A stretch of DNA of 64,000 bases from Xanthocytophaga flava (GTDB lineage: Bacteria; Bacteroidota; Bacteroidia; Cytophagales; 172606-1), in contig JASJOS010000011.1 of NCBI GenBank assembly GCA_030068525.1, positions 62,001-126,000 on the forward strand, written 5' to 3'. A program made the position numbers and the translations under genes. A model generated the notes under the pieces. That model was not told the origin of the DNA. It ran no database searches and was given only the letters and a program-made list of their open reading frames with translations. Position 1 is the stretch's first letter, and each line of letters starts with the position of its first letter. This document shows positions 1 to 8,562 of the stretch, piece by piece.

Positions 1-199
1 ACGCTGTCATTACCTGCAGCACTTCTTCCCGATTGGTAACATCCAGATTGCGGTAAGTTCCCTTGCCTGATTCTAAGATTGGCAGGCGGTTTTCACCACG
101 TGCAGTAGCGATGAGTTCATATTCGCCTTGTTTCAGAATTAACTGAACCAGTTTTTGACCTAATAAACCATTGGAGCCGGTAAGAAGGATCTTTTTCAT
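1..199 (-). CDS. NAD(P)-dependent SDR/RmlD-like reductase, N-terminal part
   Basis: Only the first 66 codons are in the window; the frame stays open to base 1. The protein starts MKKILLTGSNGLLGQKLV, a Rossmann nucleotide-binding loop of the extended short-chain dehydrogenase type, followed by a basic/acidic stretch and 'RNLDVTNREEV', the usual second-strand region. This resembles dTDP-4-dehydrorhamnose reductase-like (RmlD) sugar-nucleotide reductases, cytoplasmic enzymes of surface-sugar synthesis. The substrate cannot be inferred because the catalytic YxxxK region lies outside the window. The ATG at 197-199 is the natural start since the glycine-rich loop begins a few residues after it. Family call is firm, specific product is not. 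Confidence 0.75.
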   Translation of the reverse strand, partial: MKKILLTGSNGLLGQKLVQLILKQGEYELIATARGENRLPILESGKGTYRNLDVTNREEVLQVMTA

Positions 200-315
200 G
201 GATAAATGTATGCTTGAATATAAATAAGTGTCTGGTTTTTCTTTTAAGGTATAGGGTATTTCAGATCTTTTGGATCACCTGTGTAAAAATAGGCGTAGTT
301 GGATCGCATTTCTTC

Positions 316-876
316 CTAGCCTTTTTCAGTTGTATGTTTTTCATTCATGACATCTTCCCATGCAATGCGCATTTGTCTGGCACATAATATAGGAGGAAAC
401 TGTCCTATACCTGTTCCAAGACCTGGAATAGCTACTGAATTAACTTTATCTTTTATCTGTTGCCCATCTGCAAACTTGCCATATTGAAGCAGAGCTAGTA
501 TGGCTTTCATGCACAGATATACATTAGGAGTGCGTAGTATCGTCATTGGAAGACGCATAGTTGGCGCTGAAATCAGATACGGAAAGCTGGCATGATCAGT
601 TGATACAATCTCTGCTTGTCCGACCAGTAGCTCACCATAGTATTTCTCACGAATAATTTTTTGTAATCTTTTCTCAATGTGCCATCCCAGATTTTTAGAG
701 ATTACAAAGTCAATCCCACCATTCATATAGCCAAAGCTATTGGCGGGGCTGACAATAGCATCACACGGATGCTCGAAAATAGAATCATTGAGGACAGAAA
801 CATTGGGTATGCCTTCGAATACTTTACTCCAGGCATCTGTAACTTGTTTGTTTGTATCGATAAAATAAAATTGCAT
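316..876 (-). CDS. Macro domain protein (ADP-ribose binding/hydrolase-like)
   Basis: The protein has 186 residues and consists of a single macro domain. Residues 39-56 read DAIVSPANSFGYMNGGID, matching the adenine/distal-ribose binding motif with its conserved Asn and Gly-Gly, and residues 151-160 (PGLGTGIGQF) form the diphosphate-binding loop. Macro domains bind ADP-ribose or remove it from proteins and nucleic acids, or process ADP-ribose-1''-phosphate; which of these applies cannot be read here. It is cytoplasmic with no signal peptide. It stands alone, with a 116-bp gap to the next minus-strand gene. It is 8 kb from a WGR-domain gene, a domain type also found in PARPs, but no linkage is shown. 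Confidence 0.85.
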   Translation of the reverse strand: MQFYFIDTNKQVTDAWSKVFEGIPNVSVLNDSIFEHPCDAIVSPANSFGYMNGGIDFVISKNLGWHIEKRLQKIIREKYYGELLVGQAEIVSTDHASFPYLISAPTMRLPMTILRTPNVYLCMKAILALLQYGKFADGQQIKDKVNSVAIPGLGTGIGQFPPILCARQMRIAWEDVMNEKHTTEKG

Positions 877-943
877 AGAAAGAGTTTAGAGTTGGATAAG
901 GTTGAATAATTACTTTGTTATATGAGAAAAGACTCACATTGTA

Positions 944-1642
944 TTATTCATATGCATACCCAAACCTCTTTGTAATCTTCTTCTTTTTGAGTTTTTCTAC
1001 TTTTATCTGCATCGCAATGTCTTTCTGAGGGCGGTCCTTGTCATTGCGGGGTTGTTTGGCAATTGTATCAAGTACATCTAGCCCTTGGATAACTTCACCA
1101 AAGACAGTATAATTTCCATCCAGATGAGGGGTGCCCCCCAGCGTTTTATACACTTGTTTTTGTGAGTCAGTTAATGCACGACCTGCCCGCCGTTCCTGAG
1201 TCGCTAGTTCCTGATCTGTGAATTTTTTTCCCTGGACAATGTAGAACTGGCATCCACTGGATGCTTTTTCAGGATTGTTGTCACGAGCAGCCGCCAATGC
1301 ACCTTTCTTATGAAATAAGGTAGCGCTAAATTCTGCAGGTACTTTATAGCCTACATCTCCACCACCCAACATGTCACCGGGTTTGGCTTTTTTAGAGGTA
1401 GGATCTCCACCCTGAATCATGAAGTTTTCGATGATACGGTGAAACAGAGTACCATTATAAAATCCAGTATCTGCCAGAGCGATGAAATTGGCTTTGTGTT
1501 TTGGTGTTTGGTCATACAGAATAGCGTACATTGTGCCAAATTCTGTAGAGATTGTAATCAGATAGTCTTTTTTAGATTTTTTTTGGGCTGAAGCAGGAAA
1601 AAGAGCCCATAAGAGTAAGAATAGTAATGAAATTTTTTTCAT
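944..1642 (-). CDS. Secreted cyclophilin-type peptidyl-prolyl cis-trans isomerase
   Basis: The 232-residue protein catalyses proline isomerisation in the cell envelope. An N-terminal signal peptide (MKKISLLFLLLWALFPASAQ) is followed by a cyclophilin domain: FHRIIENFMIQGGDP and GCQFYIVQGK carry the family's catalytic Arg/Phe/Gln surface. Bacteroidota cyclophilins often have the extra loop seen here between GCQFYIVQGK and the GxPHLDGxYTVFG motif. The open frame extends 26 codons upstream to 1720, but the signal peptide begins exactly at the internal ATG at 1640-1642, so I chose that. A TATATTTG box lies directly upstream (minus strand, 1647-1654), too close to give a normal leader. The C-terminal tail is lysine-rich. 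Confidence 0.9.
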   Translation of the reverse strand: MKKISLLFLLLWALFPASAQKKSKKDYLITISTEFGTMYAILYDQTPKHKANFIALADTGFYNGTLFHRIIENFMIQGGDPTSKKAKPGDMLGGGDVGYKVPAEFSATLFHKKGALAAARDNNPEKASSGCQFYIVQGKKFTDQELATQERRAGRALTDSQKQVYKTLGGTPHLDGNYTVFGEVIQGLDVLDTIAKQPRNDKDRPQKDIAMQIKVEKLKKKKITKRFGYAYE

Positions 1643-1769
1643 AGGCCAAATATAAAACCGGATTTCCAATTTTGAGGATTTGTTTCCTAAGTTTTTATAG
1701 ACTATACAAAACAAAAACACCCCACTTGGCTGATAGCAAAATGAGGTGTATAGATTCAGTACCGAGATT

Positions 1770-2045
1770 TTAATTTTCCATTAACTCAAAGAAATGGGTT
1801 AAAGACTTTTCTTCTTCCATATCTTTGGGCATTCTGTCGACCAGCCAGTCATCAAGGCTTAGACCATGTCCACTGGGTGGGTCAAAGGGAGGAAATTCAA
1901 ATCCGGAAGGAATGCCACCACCACCATCACCACTGTTATTGTCAGGTCTGGAGGTTTTTTTAGCAGTTAATACATGCCAAACCATTCCTACTACACATAT
2001 TATGCAAAATATACAAACCGATATGTAATCAAGAGTCATCTCCAT
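1770..2045 (-). CDS. Small single-pass membrane protein of unknown function
   Basis: The 91-residue protein has one hydrophobic segment at about residues 7-27 (ISVCIFCIICVVGMVWHVLT), followed by KK, then a Gly/Pro/Asp-rich linker with a run of glycines and an acidic C-terminus. The N-in/N-out topology cannot be settled; the positive charges after the helix suggest the tail faces the cytoplasm. I recognise no family. It sits 127 bp upstream of the cyclophilin gene on the same strand and could be cotranscribed. Codon use looks like its neighbours, and the hydrophobic start with an ordered linker argues for a real gene, but an overlapping opposite-strand frame exists, so confidence is moderate. 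Confidence 0.5.
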   Translation of the reverse strand: MEMTLDYISVCIFCIICVVGMVWHVLTAKKTSRPDNNSGDGGGGIPSGFEFPPFDPPSGHGLSLDDWLVDRMPKDMEEEKSLTHFFELMEN

Positions 2046-2456
2046 AGCAATTATGTCATTAGAGTAAATACGTAGGTAAAATTATCTCGTTTATTTGTAA
2101 AAAAAACTTTAATCCTTAACGATTTATTGCGTGTGAATGTTACGAATCAAGTAATCAGAGTAGCCTTCTCTGTGATAGATTTTTCACTAATAACGTGCCA
2201 TAAAACGTAAAAACAAAACGTGTTAAACTTTCTGTAAATCAGTTGTTTGAGTGTTTTGTGGTGTTTTTCAGGCCACTTTTATTCATATACACTTATTTTG
2301 TATTTGATCCTTATGGAAAGTAAACCTAAATAGTAAAAAAATATGCCTGAATTGGCATAAATGAGTGATAAAGTGAGGATAAAAACTTTTTTAAAAAAGT
2401 TAGAAAAATCCATTATTTAAGTCTTATTCCTATAATTCTTCCTTTATTTTTGTTGT
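2046..2456. other. Divergent intergenic region, 411 bp
   Basis: AT-rich spacer between the small membrane protein (minus) and the GlmU-like gene (plus). It contains a perfect 18-bp palindrome at 2384-2401 (AACTTTTTTAAAAAAGTT) and a short inverted repeat ATGCC/GGCAT at 2343-2358. A TATTTTTG -7-like box at 2445-2452 ends only 4 bp before the ATG at 2457 and has no -33 TTTG partner. No coding potential or RNA gene was recognised. Confidence 0.5.
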
Positions 2457-3644
2457 ATGAATTATATACTTTTTGACGATCCACTTGTTCATGGGGCATT
2501 ATTACCACTCACGTTTACACGTCCAATCAGCCATATTCGCTTGGGAATTGTCACAATTGCTGAAAAATGGCTACATTTCTTACAAGGAGGAATAAGTTAT
2601 CTTACAGAAGATTTTCTGCAGAAAAAATATATAAGTGTTTGGGATGAGGATAACCTGCTGATAAATGGATCATTATGTCCCGATCAGAATCTGGTTAAAG
2701 CTATTGGGAAACTGGCTCACGGAGAGTCGCTACAATGTGGAAATGTGTTGATAGCTCTGAGGATACCATATACATTGAAAGATTCTAAAGATATTATCGC
2801 TGCAGCCGGCAATACTACTGTTCATCCATATACTGGTACCCTAACTCAGGTGCGTCAGCTGTCGGATATCTTTCTGCTCAACGGCTCTCAAATCCGTGCA
2901 GATTATGCATGGCTTACTGAAGGGCGTATTTCCAGAGAAATAACAGACCCACATACAATTATGTATAATCCTTCTCACATATTTCTGGAAGAAGGAGCCA
3001 AAACAAAGGCCTGCATCCTGAATGCAGAAAATGGTCCTATTTATATAGGAAAAGATGCAGACATTCAGGAGGGAAGTATTATTCGGGGGCCTTTTGCTAT
3101 AGGAGAGAGTAGCATTGTTGCACTGGGCGCTAAAATGAGAGGAGAGATTACTATTGGTCCTCATTGTAAAATAGGAGGTGAGGTAAGCAACAGTATATTG
3201 TTTGGATTTAGTAATAAAGGTCATGATGGCTATCTGGGGAATTCAATCTTAGGGGAATGGTGCAATCTGGGGGCTGATACCAATACTTCCAATCTGAAGA
3301 ACGATTATGGAATAGTAAAGCAATGGAGTTATGTGGAGAACGACTTTATGGATACAGGCCGACAGTTTGTTGGTCTGGTAATGGGAGATCACTCCAAAGC
3401 TGGAATCAATACAATGTTTAATACAGGAACAGTAGTAGGAGTAAGTGCAAATATTTTTGGCGGCAATTTTCCTCCAAAGCATGTTCCTTCCTTTACCTGG
3501 GGTGGTGCTGAGGGGCTGGATATCTATCGTTTGGATAGGGCTTTAGATGTTGCACAACGGGTATTGGAACGCAAAGCCCTACAACTTACTCCAGAAGATC
3601 GTGAAATACTGACCTATGTGTTTTATGCTACTCATGAAAAATAA
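2457..3644 (+). CDS. GlmU-like putative sugar nucleotidyltransferase
   Basis: This 395-residue protein has a degenerate nucleotidyltransferase-like N-terminal half (MNYILFDDPLVHGALLPLTF) and a left-handed beta-helix C-terminal half made of hexapeptide repeats (for example IYIGKDADIQEGSIIRGPFA, then IGPHCKIGGEVSNSILFGFSN). The Bacteroidota family is usually annotated 'GlmU family / putative sugar nucleotidyltransferase'; the standard pyrophosphorylase signature GxGTRLxP is absent, so the reaction is uncertain. The residues 'SNLKNDYG' and 'TGRQFVGLVMGDHSKAGINTMFNTGTVVG' match the acyl/acetyltransferase-type helix of GlmU relatives. It is cytoplasmic and opens a plus-strand run, with VanW 30 bp downstream. 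Confidence 0.8.
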   Translation: MNYILFDDPLVHGALLPLTFTRPISHIRLGIVTIAEKWLHFLQGGISYLTEDFLQKKYISVWDEDNLLINGSLCPDQNLVKAIGKLAHGESLQCGNVLIALRIPYTLKDSKDIIAAAGNTTVHPYTGTLTQVRQLSDIFLLNGSQIRADYAWLTEGRISREITDPHTIMYNPSHIFLEEGAKTKACILNAENGPIYIGKDADIQEGSIIRGPFAIGESSIVALGAKMRGEITIGPHCKIGGEVSNSILFGFSNKGHDGYLGNSILGEWCNLGADTNTSNLKNDYGIVKQWSYVENDFMDTGRQFVGLVMGDHSKAGINTMFNTGTVVGVSANIFGGNFPPKHVPSFTWGGAEGLDIYRLDRALDVAQRVLERKALQLTPEDREILTYVFYATHEK

Positions 3645-3674
3645 TAACAGGATAAAGAAGCGATTGTCTATATA

Positions 3675-4532
3675 ATGGCCCGAAAAAAGCTGCTTAGCCA
3701 ATACCATCCTGCTTTGTATTTCTTATCTGTGTGGGAAAAGAGGATACGCAGATACATCTGGTGGAAATGTAATAAGGAATCTTATGCTTTTCAGAAACAG
3801 AACGACAAGCTGCCATTTCGGATCAAGAAACACCAGTCTGTATTGATTCGGAAACTAGGAGATGCTGATCTTGTTCTGCAATACAATAAAGTGGAGAACC
3901 TGAAAATTGCAATACAAGAGATCAATAATATCCTTATAAAGCCTGGTGAAACATTTTCTTTCTGTAATCTGGTTGGAATACCTACCAAACGCAAGGGGTA
4001 CAAGTTAGGAATGGAGTTAACCTTTGGAGAGGCCAGAGCAGGGATTGGTGGTGGCTTATGCCAGATCTCCAATCTGTTGCATTGGCTGGTTATTCATAGT
4101 CCGTTACTAGTGACAGAACGATATCACCATAGCTTTGATCCATTTCCGGATCATAATCGGGTATTACCTTTTGGAAGCGGAGCTACTGTATTTTTTAATT
4201 ACCGGGACTATTGTTTTAAAAATACTACAAATGCCACTTTTCAAATAAACCTCTGGCTTAGTGAAAAATGTCTGGAAGGAGAGTTGCGATGCTCGAAAGA
4301 ATTTGACTTTGCCTATCATGTAGAAGAGAGGGAACATGAGTTTGTAAAGTTGAATAATCAGTTCTACAGAAAGAATGAAATATGGCGGAATAAGATTGCT
4401 AAGTTTAAAAGTGGGAAGGTTCTGGAAACAGAGCTTGTTACAAAGAATTTTGCAAGGGTAGTTTATACTCCGGATACGTATAGGGAGGTAACCCTTGAAG
4501 ATCTGACAGAAGAGCAAAAGGCAAAGATGTAG
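3675..4532 (+). CDS. VanW family protein
   Basis: The 285-residue protein carries the VanW domain at about residues 85-175: KPGETFSFCNLVG, GYKLGMELTFGEARAGIGGGLCQISNLLHW and the downstream HSFDPFPDHNRVLPFGSGATVFFNYRD. VanW proteins occur in vancomycin-resistance clusters and in many unrelated genomes; their biochemical role is unknown. There is no signal peptide; the N-terminus is basic and aromatic-rich. It begins 30 bp after the GlmU-like gene and is probably in the same transcript. No vancomycin resistance genes accompany it, so the name indicates the family only and no resistance should be inferred. Confidence 0.85.
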   Translation: MARKKLLSQYHPALYFLSVWEKRIRRYIWWKCNKESYAFQKQNDKLPFRIKKHQSVLIRKLGDADLVLQYNKVENLKIAIQEINNILIKPGETFSFCNLVGIPTKRKGYKLGMELTFGEARAGIGGGLCQISNLLHWLVIHSPLLVTERYHHSFDPFPDHNRVLPFGSGATVFFNYRDYCFKNTTNATFQINLWLSEKCLEGELRCSKEFDFAYHVEEREHEFVKLNNQFYRKNEIWRNKIAKFKSGKVLETELVTKNFARVVYTPDTYREVTLEDLTEEQKAKM

Positions 4533-4553
4533 TATATAAATACAGGTATTTCG

Positions 4554-4584
4554 TTTCAGACTGGCGCTACAATTTTTACTTTTG
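4554..4584 (+). promoter_or_regulatory. Putative Bacteroidota-type promoter before holB
   Basis: TACTTTTG at 4577-4584 fits the -7 consensus TAnnTTTG. Exactly 19 nt upstream is TTTC (4554-4557), a three-of-four match to the -33 TTTG. The predicted start of transcription is around 4590, giving a leader of about 15 nt before the ATG at 4605. Confidence 0.55.
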
Positions 4585-4604
4585 CATGATTAATAACTAT
4601 TCGA

Positions 4605-5732
4605 ATGCTTTTTAAAGAGATTCCAGGACTGGCAGGTATAAAAAAAACTCTTATCCAGTCAGTGCAGACAGGGCATATACATCATGCACAGTTATTTTTT
4701 GGTAATGAAGGGAGTGCAAATCTGGCTTTGGCTTGGGCTTATGCAACGTATGTTAATTGTGAAGACAAGCAACCGGATGATGCTTGTGGGGTTTGTCCGG
4801 CATGCCGGAAAATTGGTAAACTAGCTCATCCGGATTTACACCAGATCTTTCCTGTAGCGGCTACTAAAAAAGTAACCAAAGATCCATTGAGTGAAAACTT
4901 TTTGCCGGATTGGCGTCTCTTTTTGGCTGGTAATCCTTATGCTTCTCTCACGGACTGGCTTAATTATATAGGTACAGAGAATCGCCAGCCTCAGATTTCT
5001 GCGGAGGAAAGCCGTCAGATTATTCAACGACTCAGTTTGAAACCTTATGAGGCTGATTATAAAGTCCTGTTTATGTGGTTGCCGGAGATGCTCAATATAA
5101 CTAGTGCCAATGCTTTGCTGAAGATACTGGAAGAGCCTCCTCCAAAAACATTATTTCTATTGGTTTGTCAGGACCCGGCTCGGTTGCTGACCACTATCAT
5201 TTCTCGTACACAGATGGTTCGGGTGCGATCTTTTACAGATCAGGAGATTAGTCAGGTGTTAACCGCTAAATTACAGGTAGAACCTCAGCGTGCTGGTCAG
5301 ATTGCTCATTTGGCCGATGGAAATCTCAATGAAGCGATACGTTTGAGCAATGAAGTAAAAAATGATCAGCATGAGCTTTTCAGAGACTGGATGCGTTTGT
5401 GTTTTCAACTGGAGAAGAGACTGACAGACATTGTAAAGAATGCTGATAAACTGGCCGCAATGCCACGGGAAGCTCAGAAGAATGTATTGCAATATGGTAT
5501 AAATATGGTGAGGGAGTCTTTGGTTTATACCTACAATGAACCACAATTAATCCGGTTGGAAGGGGAGGAAATGACATTTGTACAAGGCTTTGCTAAAGTA
5601 ATAACACCGGAAAGAGCCGAACGTTTGTTTGGTTATTTTAATGATGCTATTCTACACCTGGAACGTAATGCCAGTCCACGTATTGTTTTCTTAGACACTT
5701 CTTTACAGGTGGCATCCGGTATAAAAAGCTAA
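4605..5732 (+). CDS. holB: DNA polymerase III subunit delta'
   Basis: This 375-residue AAA+ family protein is part of the clamp-loader complex of the replicative polymerase. The zinc-binding module is visible as C52, C61, C64 and C67 (GVCPACRKIG), followed by HPDLHQIFP. The Walker A loop is degenerate (FFGNEGSANLA), as is normal for delta', which does not hydrolyse ATP. 'ANALLKILEEPPPKTLFLLVC' and 'LLTTIISRTQMVRVR' are the sensor-1 and SRC-type motifs that supply the arginine finger. Length is a little above typical (about 330). It has its own likely promoter and is followed 62 bp later by a RimB-like gene. Confidence 0.92.
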   Translation: MLFKEIPGLAGIKKTLIQSVQTGHIHHAQLFFGNEGSANLALAWAYATYVNCEDKQPDDACGVCPACRKIGKLAHPDLHQIFPVAATKKVTKDPLSENFLPDWRLFLAGNPYASLTDWLNYIGTENRQPQISAEESRQIIQRLSLKPYEADYKVLFMWLPEMLNITSANALLKILEEPPPKTLFLLVCQDPARLLTTIISRTQMVRVRSFTDQEISQVLTAKLQVEPQRAGQIAHLADGNLNEAIRLSNEVKNDQHELFRDWMRLCFQLEKRLTDIVKNADKLAAMPREAQKNVLQYGINMVRESLVYTYNEPQLIRLEGEEMTFVQGFAKVITPERAERLFGYFNDAILHLERNASPRIVFLDTSLQVASGIKS

Positions 5733-5794
5733 TTGTGATAGGTTGAGTTGAAAATACGTTTACAAGCAACTATATTAATCTCTTATTTTTCAGA

Positions 5795-6298
5795 ATGGAA
5801 GGATTGCGGCAGATTATCGGGCGTTTTGATAGGATAGATTTACCAGACTTTGGTGCAATAAACATTGGTGCTAAGATAGATACAGGGGCATATTCATCTG
5901 CTATCCATTGTTCTAAGATTAAGCTATATAAAAAAAAAGGAAAGCGTTATATCAGCTTTCATATTCTTGATTCTCATATACCTGTAATAGAGCATCGGAG
6001 ATATATTACTTCCCGATTTCGTAAGAAGAAAGTAAGAAGTTCTTCCGGACATGTTGAGAAACGGTATTTTATAGAGACATACATCATTTTGTTTGGTGAA
6101 AAGATACTGGTAGAGTTTTCTTTGTCCGACCGTGAAAATATGCGGTTTCCGGTTTTACTGGGACGCAAAATGCTAAAAAACAGGTTTCTGGTAGATGTAG
6201 CTCTTATCGATGTGTCCTATCATCAAAAGATGGGACAGTCTGATTCTGAAAAAAATAATCCGGATTTTATGGGACTAGACATAGATGCAGAAGAATGA
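5795..6298 (+). CDS. RimB-type retropepsin-like (ATP-dependent zinc protease family) protein
   Basis: The 167-residue protein has an aspartic-protease-like active-site triad D29-T30-G31 in 'IGAKIDTGAYSSAIH', and 'FPVLLGRKML' near residue 125, the motifs of the family once called ATP-dependent zinc protease (DUF785/RimB). In Pseudomonas the RimA-RimB-RimK set controls glutamate-tail addition to ribosomal protein S6. Its position immediately upstream of a RimK-type ligase supports the same pairing here. It is cytoplasmic with no signal peptide. The C-terminus is acidic and probably flexible. A 224-bp gap separates it from rimK, so the two may be transcribed separately or share a long transcript. 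Confidence 0.85.
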   Translation: MEGLRQIIGRFDRIDLPDFGAINIGAKIDTGAYSSAIHCSKIKLYKKKGKRYISFHILDSHIPVIEHRRYITSRFRKKKVRSSSGHVEKRYFIETYIILFGEKILVEFSLSDRENMRFPVLLGRKMLKNRFLVDVALIDVSYHQKMGQSDSEKNNPDFMGLDIDAEE

Positions 6299-6522
6299 AT
6301 AATAGTATTTTGTAGAATGGTACGATAGATGTAAAAGGTAGGTAAAATCATAACAATTCCTTCATAAAATTCTCATTCATTTCTCCTCAGGTTTTTCTTT
6401 CTTTGAAGATTATATTTTATCTTTCTTAGCTCAATTACGCAAATACTATCCATGTTTTGCCTTGCTGATAATCTCTATTGCAGAGATCTGTTAACCAGCT
6501 AATTTAATCACAAAGAACCTTT

Positions 6523-7425
6523 ATGCGCATTGCTATATTGTCCCGTAACGCGGATCTATACTCAACCAAACGATTAGTTCAGGCTGCCCGAAAACGCCAC
6601 CATGAGGTACTGGTATTGGACCATCTTAAGTGTTATGCTGTTATTGAACGTGGTAACCCTATGGTTCATTATGAAGGTAAGCCTCTGACAAGTATAGATG
6701 CAGTAATTCCCCGTATTGGCCATTCTGTAACACAATATGGCACTGCTATTGTGCGACAGTTTGAGATGATGCAGGTATTTAGTGCTGTAAAATCATTGGC
6801 TATTACACGCTCACGTGATAAGCTACGTAGCCTTCAGATTCTGTCAAAAGCAGGTGTTGGACTACCTAAAACAGCCTTTGCAACAGATTCATCTGCGATA
6901 GACTCTATTCTTTCTCAGGTAGGAGGGGTGCCTGTTGTAATCAAACTTCTGGAAGGAACACAGGGAATTGGGGTGATGATGGCTGAAACCCGTAAAGCGG
7001 CTAAATCAATCATAGAAACTTTCTATGATATGAAAACTAATATCATGGTACAGGAGTTTGTAGGTGAGGCAAATGGATCTGATATAAGGGCATTCGTTGT
7101 AAATGGCAAAGTAATAGGAGCTATGCGACGCCAGAGTAAGCTGGGCGACTTCCGGTCGAATTTACACAGAGGTGGAAAGGGAGAGCCAATTAAATTATCA
7201 AAAGCAGAAAAAGAAACTGCTATTGCAGCAGCGGAGGCTATGGGCTTAGGAATTGCGGGAGTTGATATGCTTCCTTCACATCGAGGCCCTTTGGTTATAG
7301 AGGTAAATTCATCACCTGGCCTGGAAGGAATCGAGGCTGCAACCGGTATTGATATTGCAGACATGATTATTCAGTATGTAGAGAAGAATGTCACGATTAA
7401 TAAAAAAGATAAAATTGGTGTTTGA
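6523..7425 (+). CDS. rimK: RimK family alpha-L-glutamate ligase
   Basis: This 300-residue ATP-grasp enzyme adds glutamate residues to the C-terminus of a target, classically ribosomal protein S6. The N-terminal domain '[22 protein letters not shown]' is followed by the ATP-grasp domain from about residue 95: '[21 protein letters not shown]', '[18 protein letters not shown]', '[19 protein letters not shown]', '[11 protein letters not shown]' and the metal-binding '[16 protein letters not shown]'. Length and motifs match E. coli RimK closely. It follows a RimB-like protease, suggesting a modify/trim pair. S6 as substrate here is inference. No terminator with a T-run is evident; an 8-bp inverted repeat (TGGAGCTA/TAGCTCCA) lies about 40 bp downstream. 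Confidence 0.92.
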   Translation: MRIAILSRNADLYSTKRLVQAARKRHHEVLVLDHLKCYAVIERGNPMVHYEGKPLTSIDAVIPRIGHSVTQYGTAIVRQFEMMQVFSAVKSLAITRSRDKLRSLQILSKAGVGLPKTAFATDSSAIDSILSQVGGVPVVIKLLEGTQGIGVMMAETRKAAKSIIETFYDMKTNIMVQEFVGEANGSDIRAFVVNGKVIGAMRRQSKLGDFRSNLHRGGKGEPIKLSKAEKETAIAAAEAMGLGIAGVDMLPSHRGPLVIEVNSSPGLEGIEAATGIDIADMIIQYVEKNVTINKKDKIGV

Positions 7426-8021
7426 TTAGTTCTATCCTATAAACCTTCTCTGAATGCCACTATGGAGCTAGTGTTTTCTCAATAAGAATTAGCTCCAATA
7501 ATTTAAAATGTATTTCTTTTCTTCAGTTTATGCCTGTTATATCCTAATAATTAGGCAGGAACATTTTTCATTCCGTTTAAAACAGTCCAAACCATATTTG
7601 TCTTTTTTTCGTATGTATGTCTTATAGGAGATTTGAAATTTCTGGGAGAAGTCCTATTTTATCTATACTGCAGTAGAAACATTCGGAATAGCTGAATAGT
7701 GGAAAGAGATATGAAAATGCTTTGTCCTACGAGAAATAGTAGTAGTAGAAATATATATGTGATTCTATGTATTTGATTATCAATTTGTTGATAATAGGTT
7801 TATATGGCTGATTCATCTTTTGCGGACTTATTTGTAATGCTAGGGAAGATATTTCAAAATATTGATAATCAAAGTCTGAATTGTATTTATGAAAAAGTGT
7901 AAATAGATGTATTTACTTTTATCTGAAATACCCTACTAACCATATTTATCAAATTGTATAAAATGAATATATTACAATAATTGCCTATATTATTTCTAAT
8001 ACTGTTATTATATTGTCAAAT
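7426..8021. other. AT-rich intergenic region, 596 bp
   Basis: Follows rimK. It holds the TGGAGCTA/TAGCTCCA hairpin near 7463-7497, several weaker stem-loops and the repeated 12-mer listed separately at 7772-7873. No open frame with protein-like composition was seen. The last 150 bp are strongly AT-rich and probably include the promoter of the small HTH-like gene, though no clear TTTG/TAnnTTTG pair was found. Confidence 0.5.
7772..7873. repeat. Inverted 12-mer TTTGATTATCAA / TTGATAATCAAA
   Basis: TTTGATTATCAA at 7772-7783 is the exact reverse complement of TTGATAATCAAA at 7862-7873; a partial third copy (TTGTTGATAAT) overlaps 7787-7797. The arrangement, 150-250 bp upstream of a small HTH-like gene, is what a pair of regulator-binding sites would look like. 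Function is inferred only from position. Confidence 0.35.
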
Positions 8022-8300
8022 ATGCAAATAGAGTCGGAAAAAGAGTTAAAATGGAATATTTTAAAAAGATTACAACGTTTACCTTATGATCAGATTGGAC
8101 TTATACGCCGATCAGTAATGCAAAAAACCAGTTGCACACAAAGTAAGTATTATCGTGTTATTCAGGAAAAAGATAATGATGTACATGTGTTAATTGCGCT
8201 GGCAGAGGTTCTCAACTGTAAGGTAGATGATATTATTAATCCTGATTATGAGTTCAAAGATCCTCAGCTAACAAAAAATATACTGGAAAAGATTGAGTAA
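8022..8300 (+). CDS. Small HTH-like (Cro/C1-type?) protein
   Basis: The 92-residue protein looks like a compact helical DNA-binding domain. 'TQSKYYRVIQEKDNDVHVLIALAEVLNCKVDDIINP' resembles the last helices of Cro/C1-type helix-turn-helix proteins, which often end in a '...LAxxLxCxVDDLIxP' pattern. The N-terminal half is basic. A TTG three codons upstream (8013) could also start the frame, but the ATG at 8022 is preferred. It is isolated, with nearly 600 bp of AT-rich DNA before it and inverted 12-mers in that spacer that may be its own operators. Function is not recognised with certainty; it could equally be a small accessory protein. Confidence 0.6.
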   Translation: MQIESEKELKWNILKRLQRLPYDQIGLIRRSVMQKTSCTQSKYYRVIQEKDNDVHVLIALAEVLNCKVDDIINPDYEFKDPQLTKNILEKIE

Positions 8301-8367
8301 AAAGCTGCTACAGCGAATACATAGTACGAAAATGTTGGGCAACGCATAGATTTTTGCCAAAGTAAAT

Positions 8368-8400
8368 ACTATCTGGTAATCTGAAATAGTATCAGATAGT
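8368..8400. repeat. Short inverted repeat ACTATCTG/CAGATAGT
   Basis: Arms at 8368-8375 and 8393-8400 enclose a 17-nt loop downstream of the HTH-like gene. No T-run follows, so a terminator function is doubtful. Confidence 0.3.
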
Positions 8401-8469
8401 GTGGTATGTAGATGAAATGTGAAAGCAAGAGGTGTTCCAACTTACGACAAGAACTAAAGTGTTATTACA

Positions 8470-8506
8470 AAAACAAAGCCCTGATTATGAATCAGGGCTT
8501 TGTTTT
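8470..8506. terminator. Strong bidirectional terminator hairpin
   Basis: A perfect 17-bp stem (8470-8486 with 8490-8506) and a 3-nt loop, with a GCCCTGAT core and A/T tracts on the two outer sides. It can end transcription from the HTH-like gene on the plus strand and from the WGR-SWIM operon on the minus strand. Confidence 0.85.
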
Positions 8507-8562
8507 TGTAAAGATTTTTGACAGTAGCTACAAAGTACCTTCGTACAATACTTAGGATGGGA

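Noticed and set aside
1643-1720. Longer N-terminus for the cyclophilin
   Set aside because: It would bury the signal peptide 26 residues inside the protein.
3675-4532. Vancomycin resistance suggested by VanW homology
   Set aside because: No vanA/H/X/R/S genes are near; VanW domains are widespread and of unknown function.
8470-8506. Hairpin considered as a CRISPR-type or REP repeat
   Set aside because: Single copy, with the layout of an ordinary bidirectional terminator.
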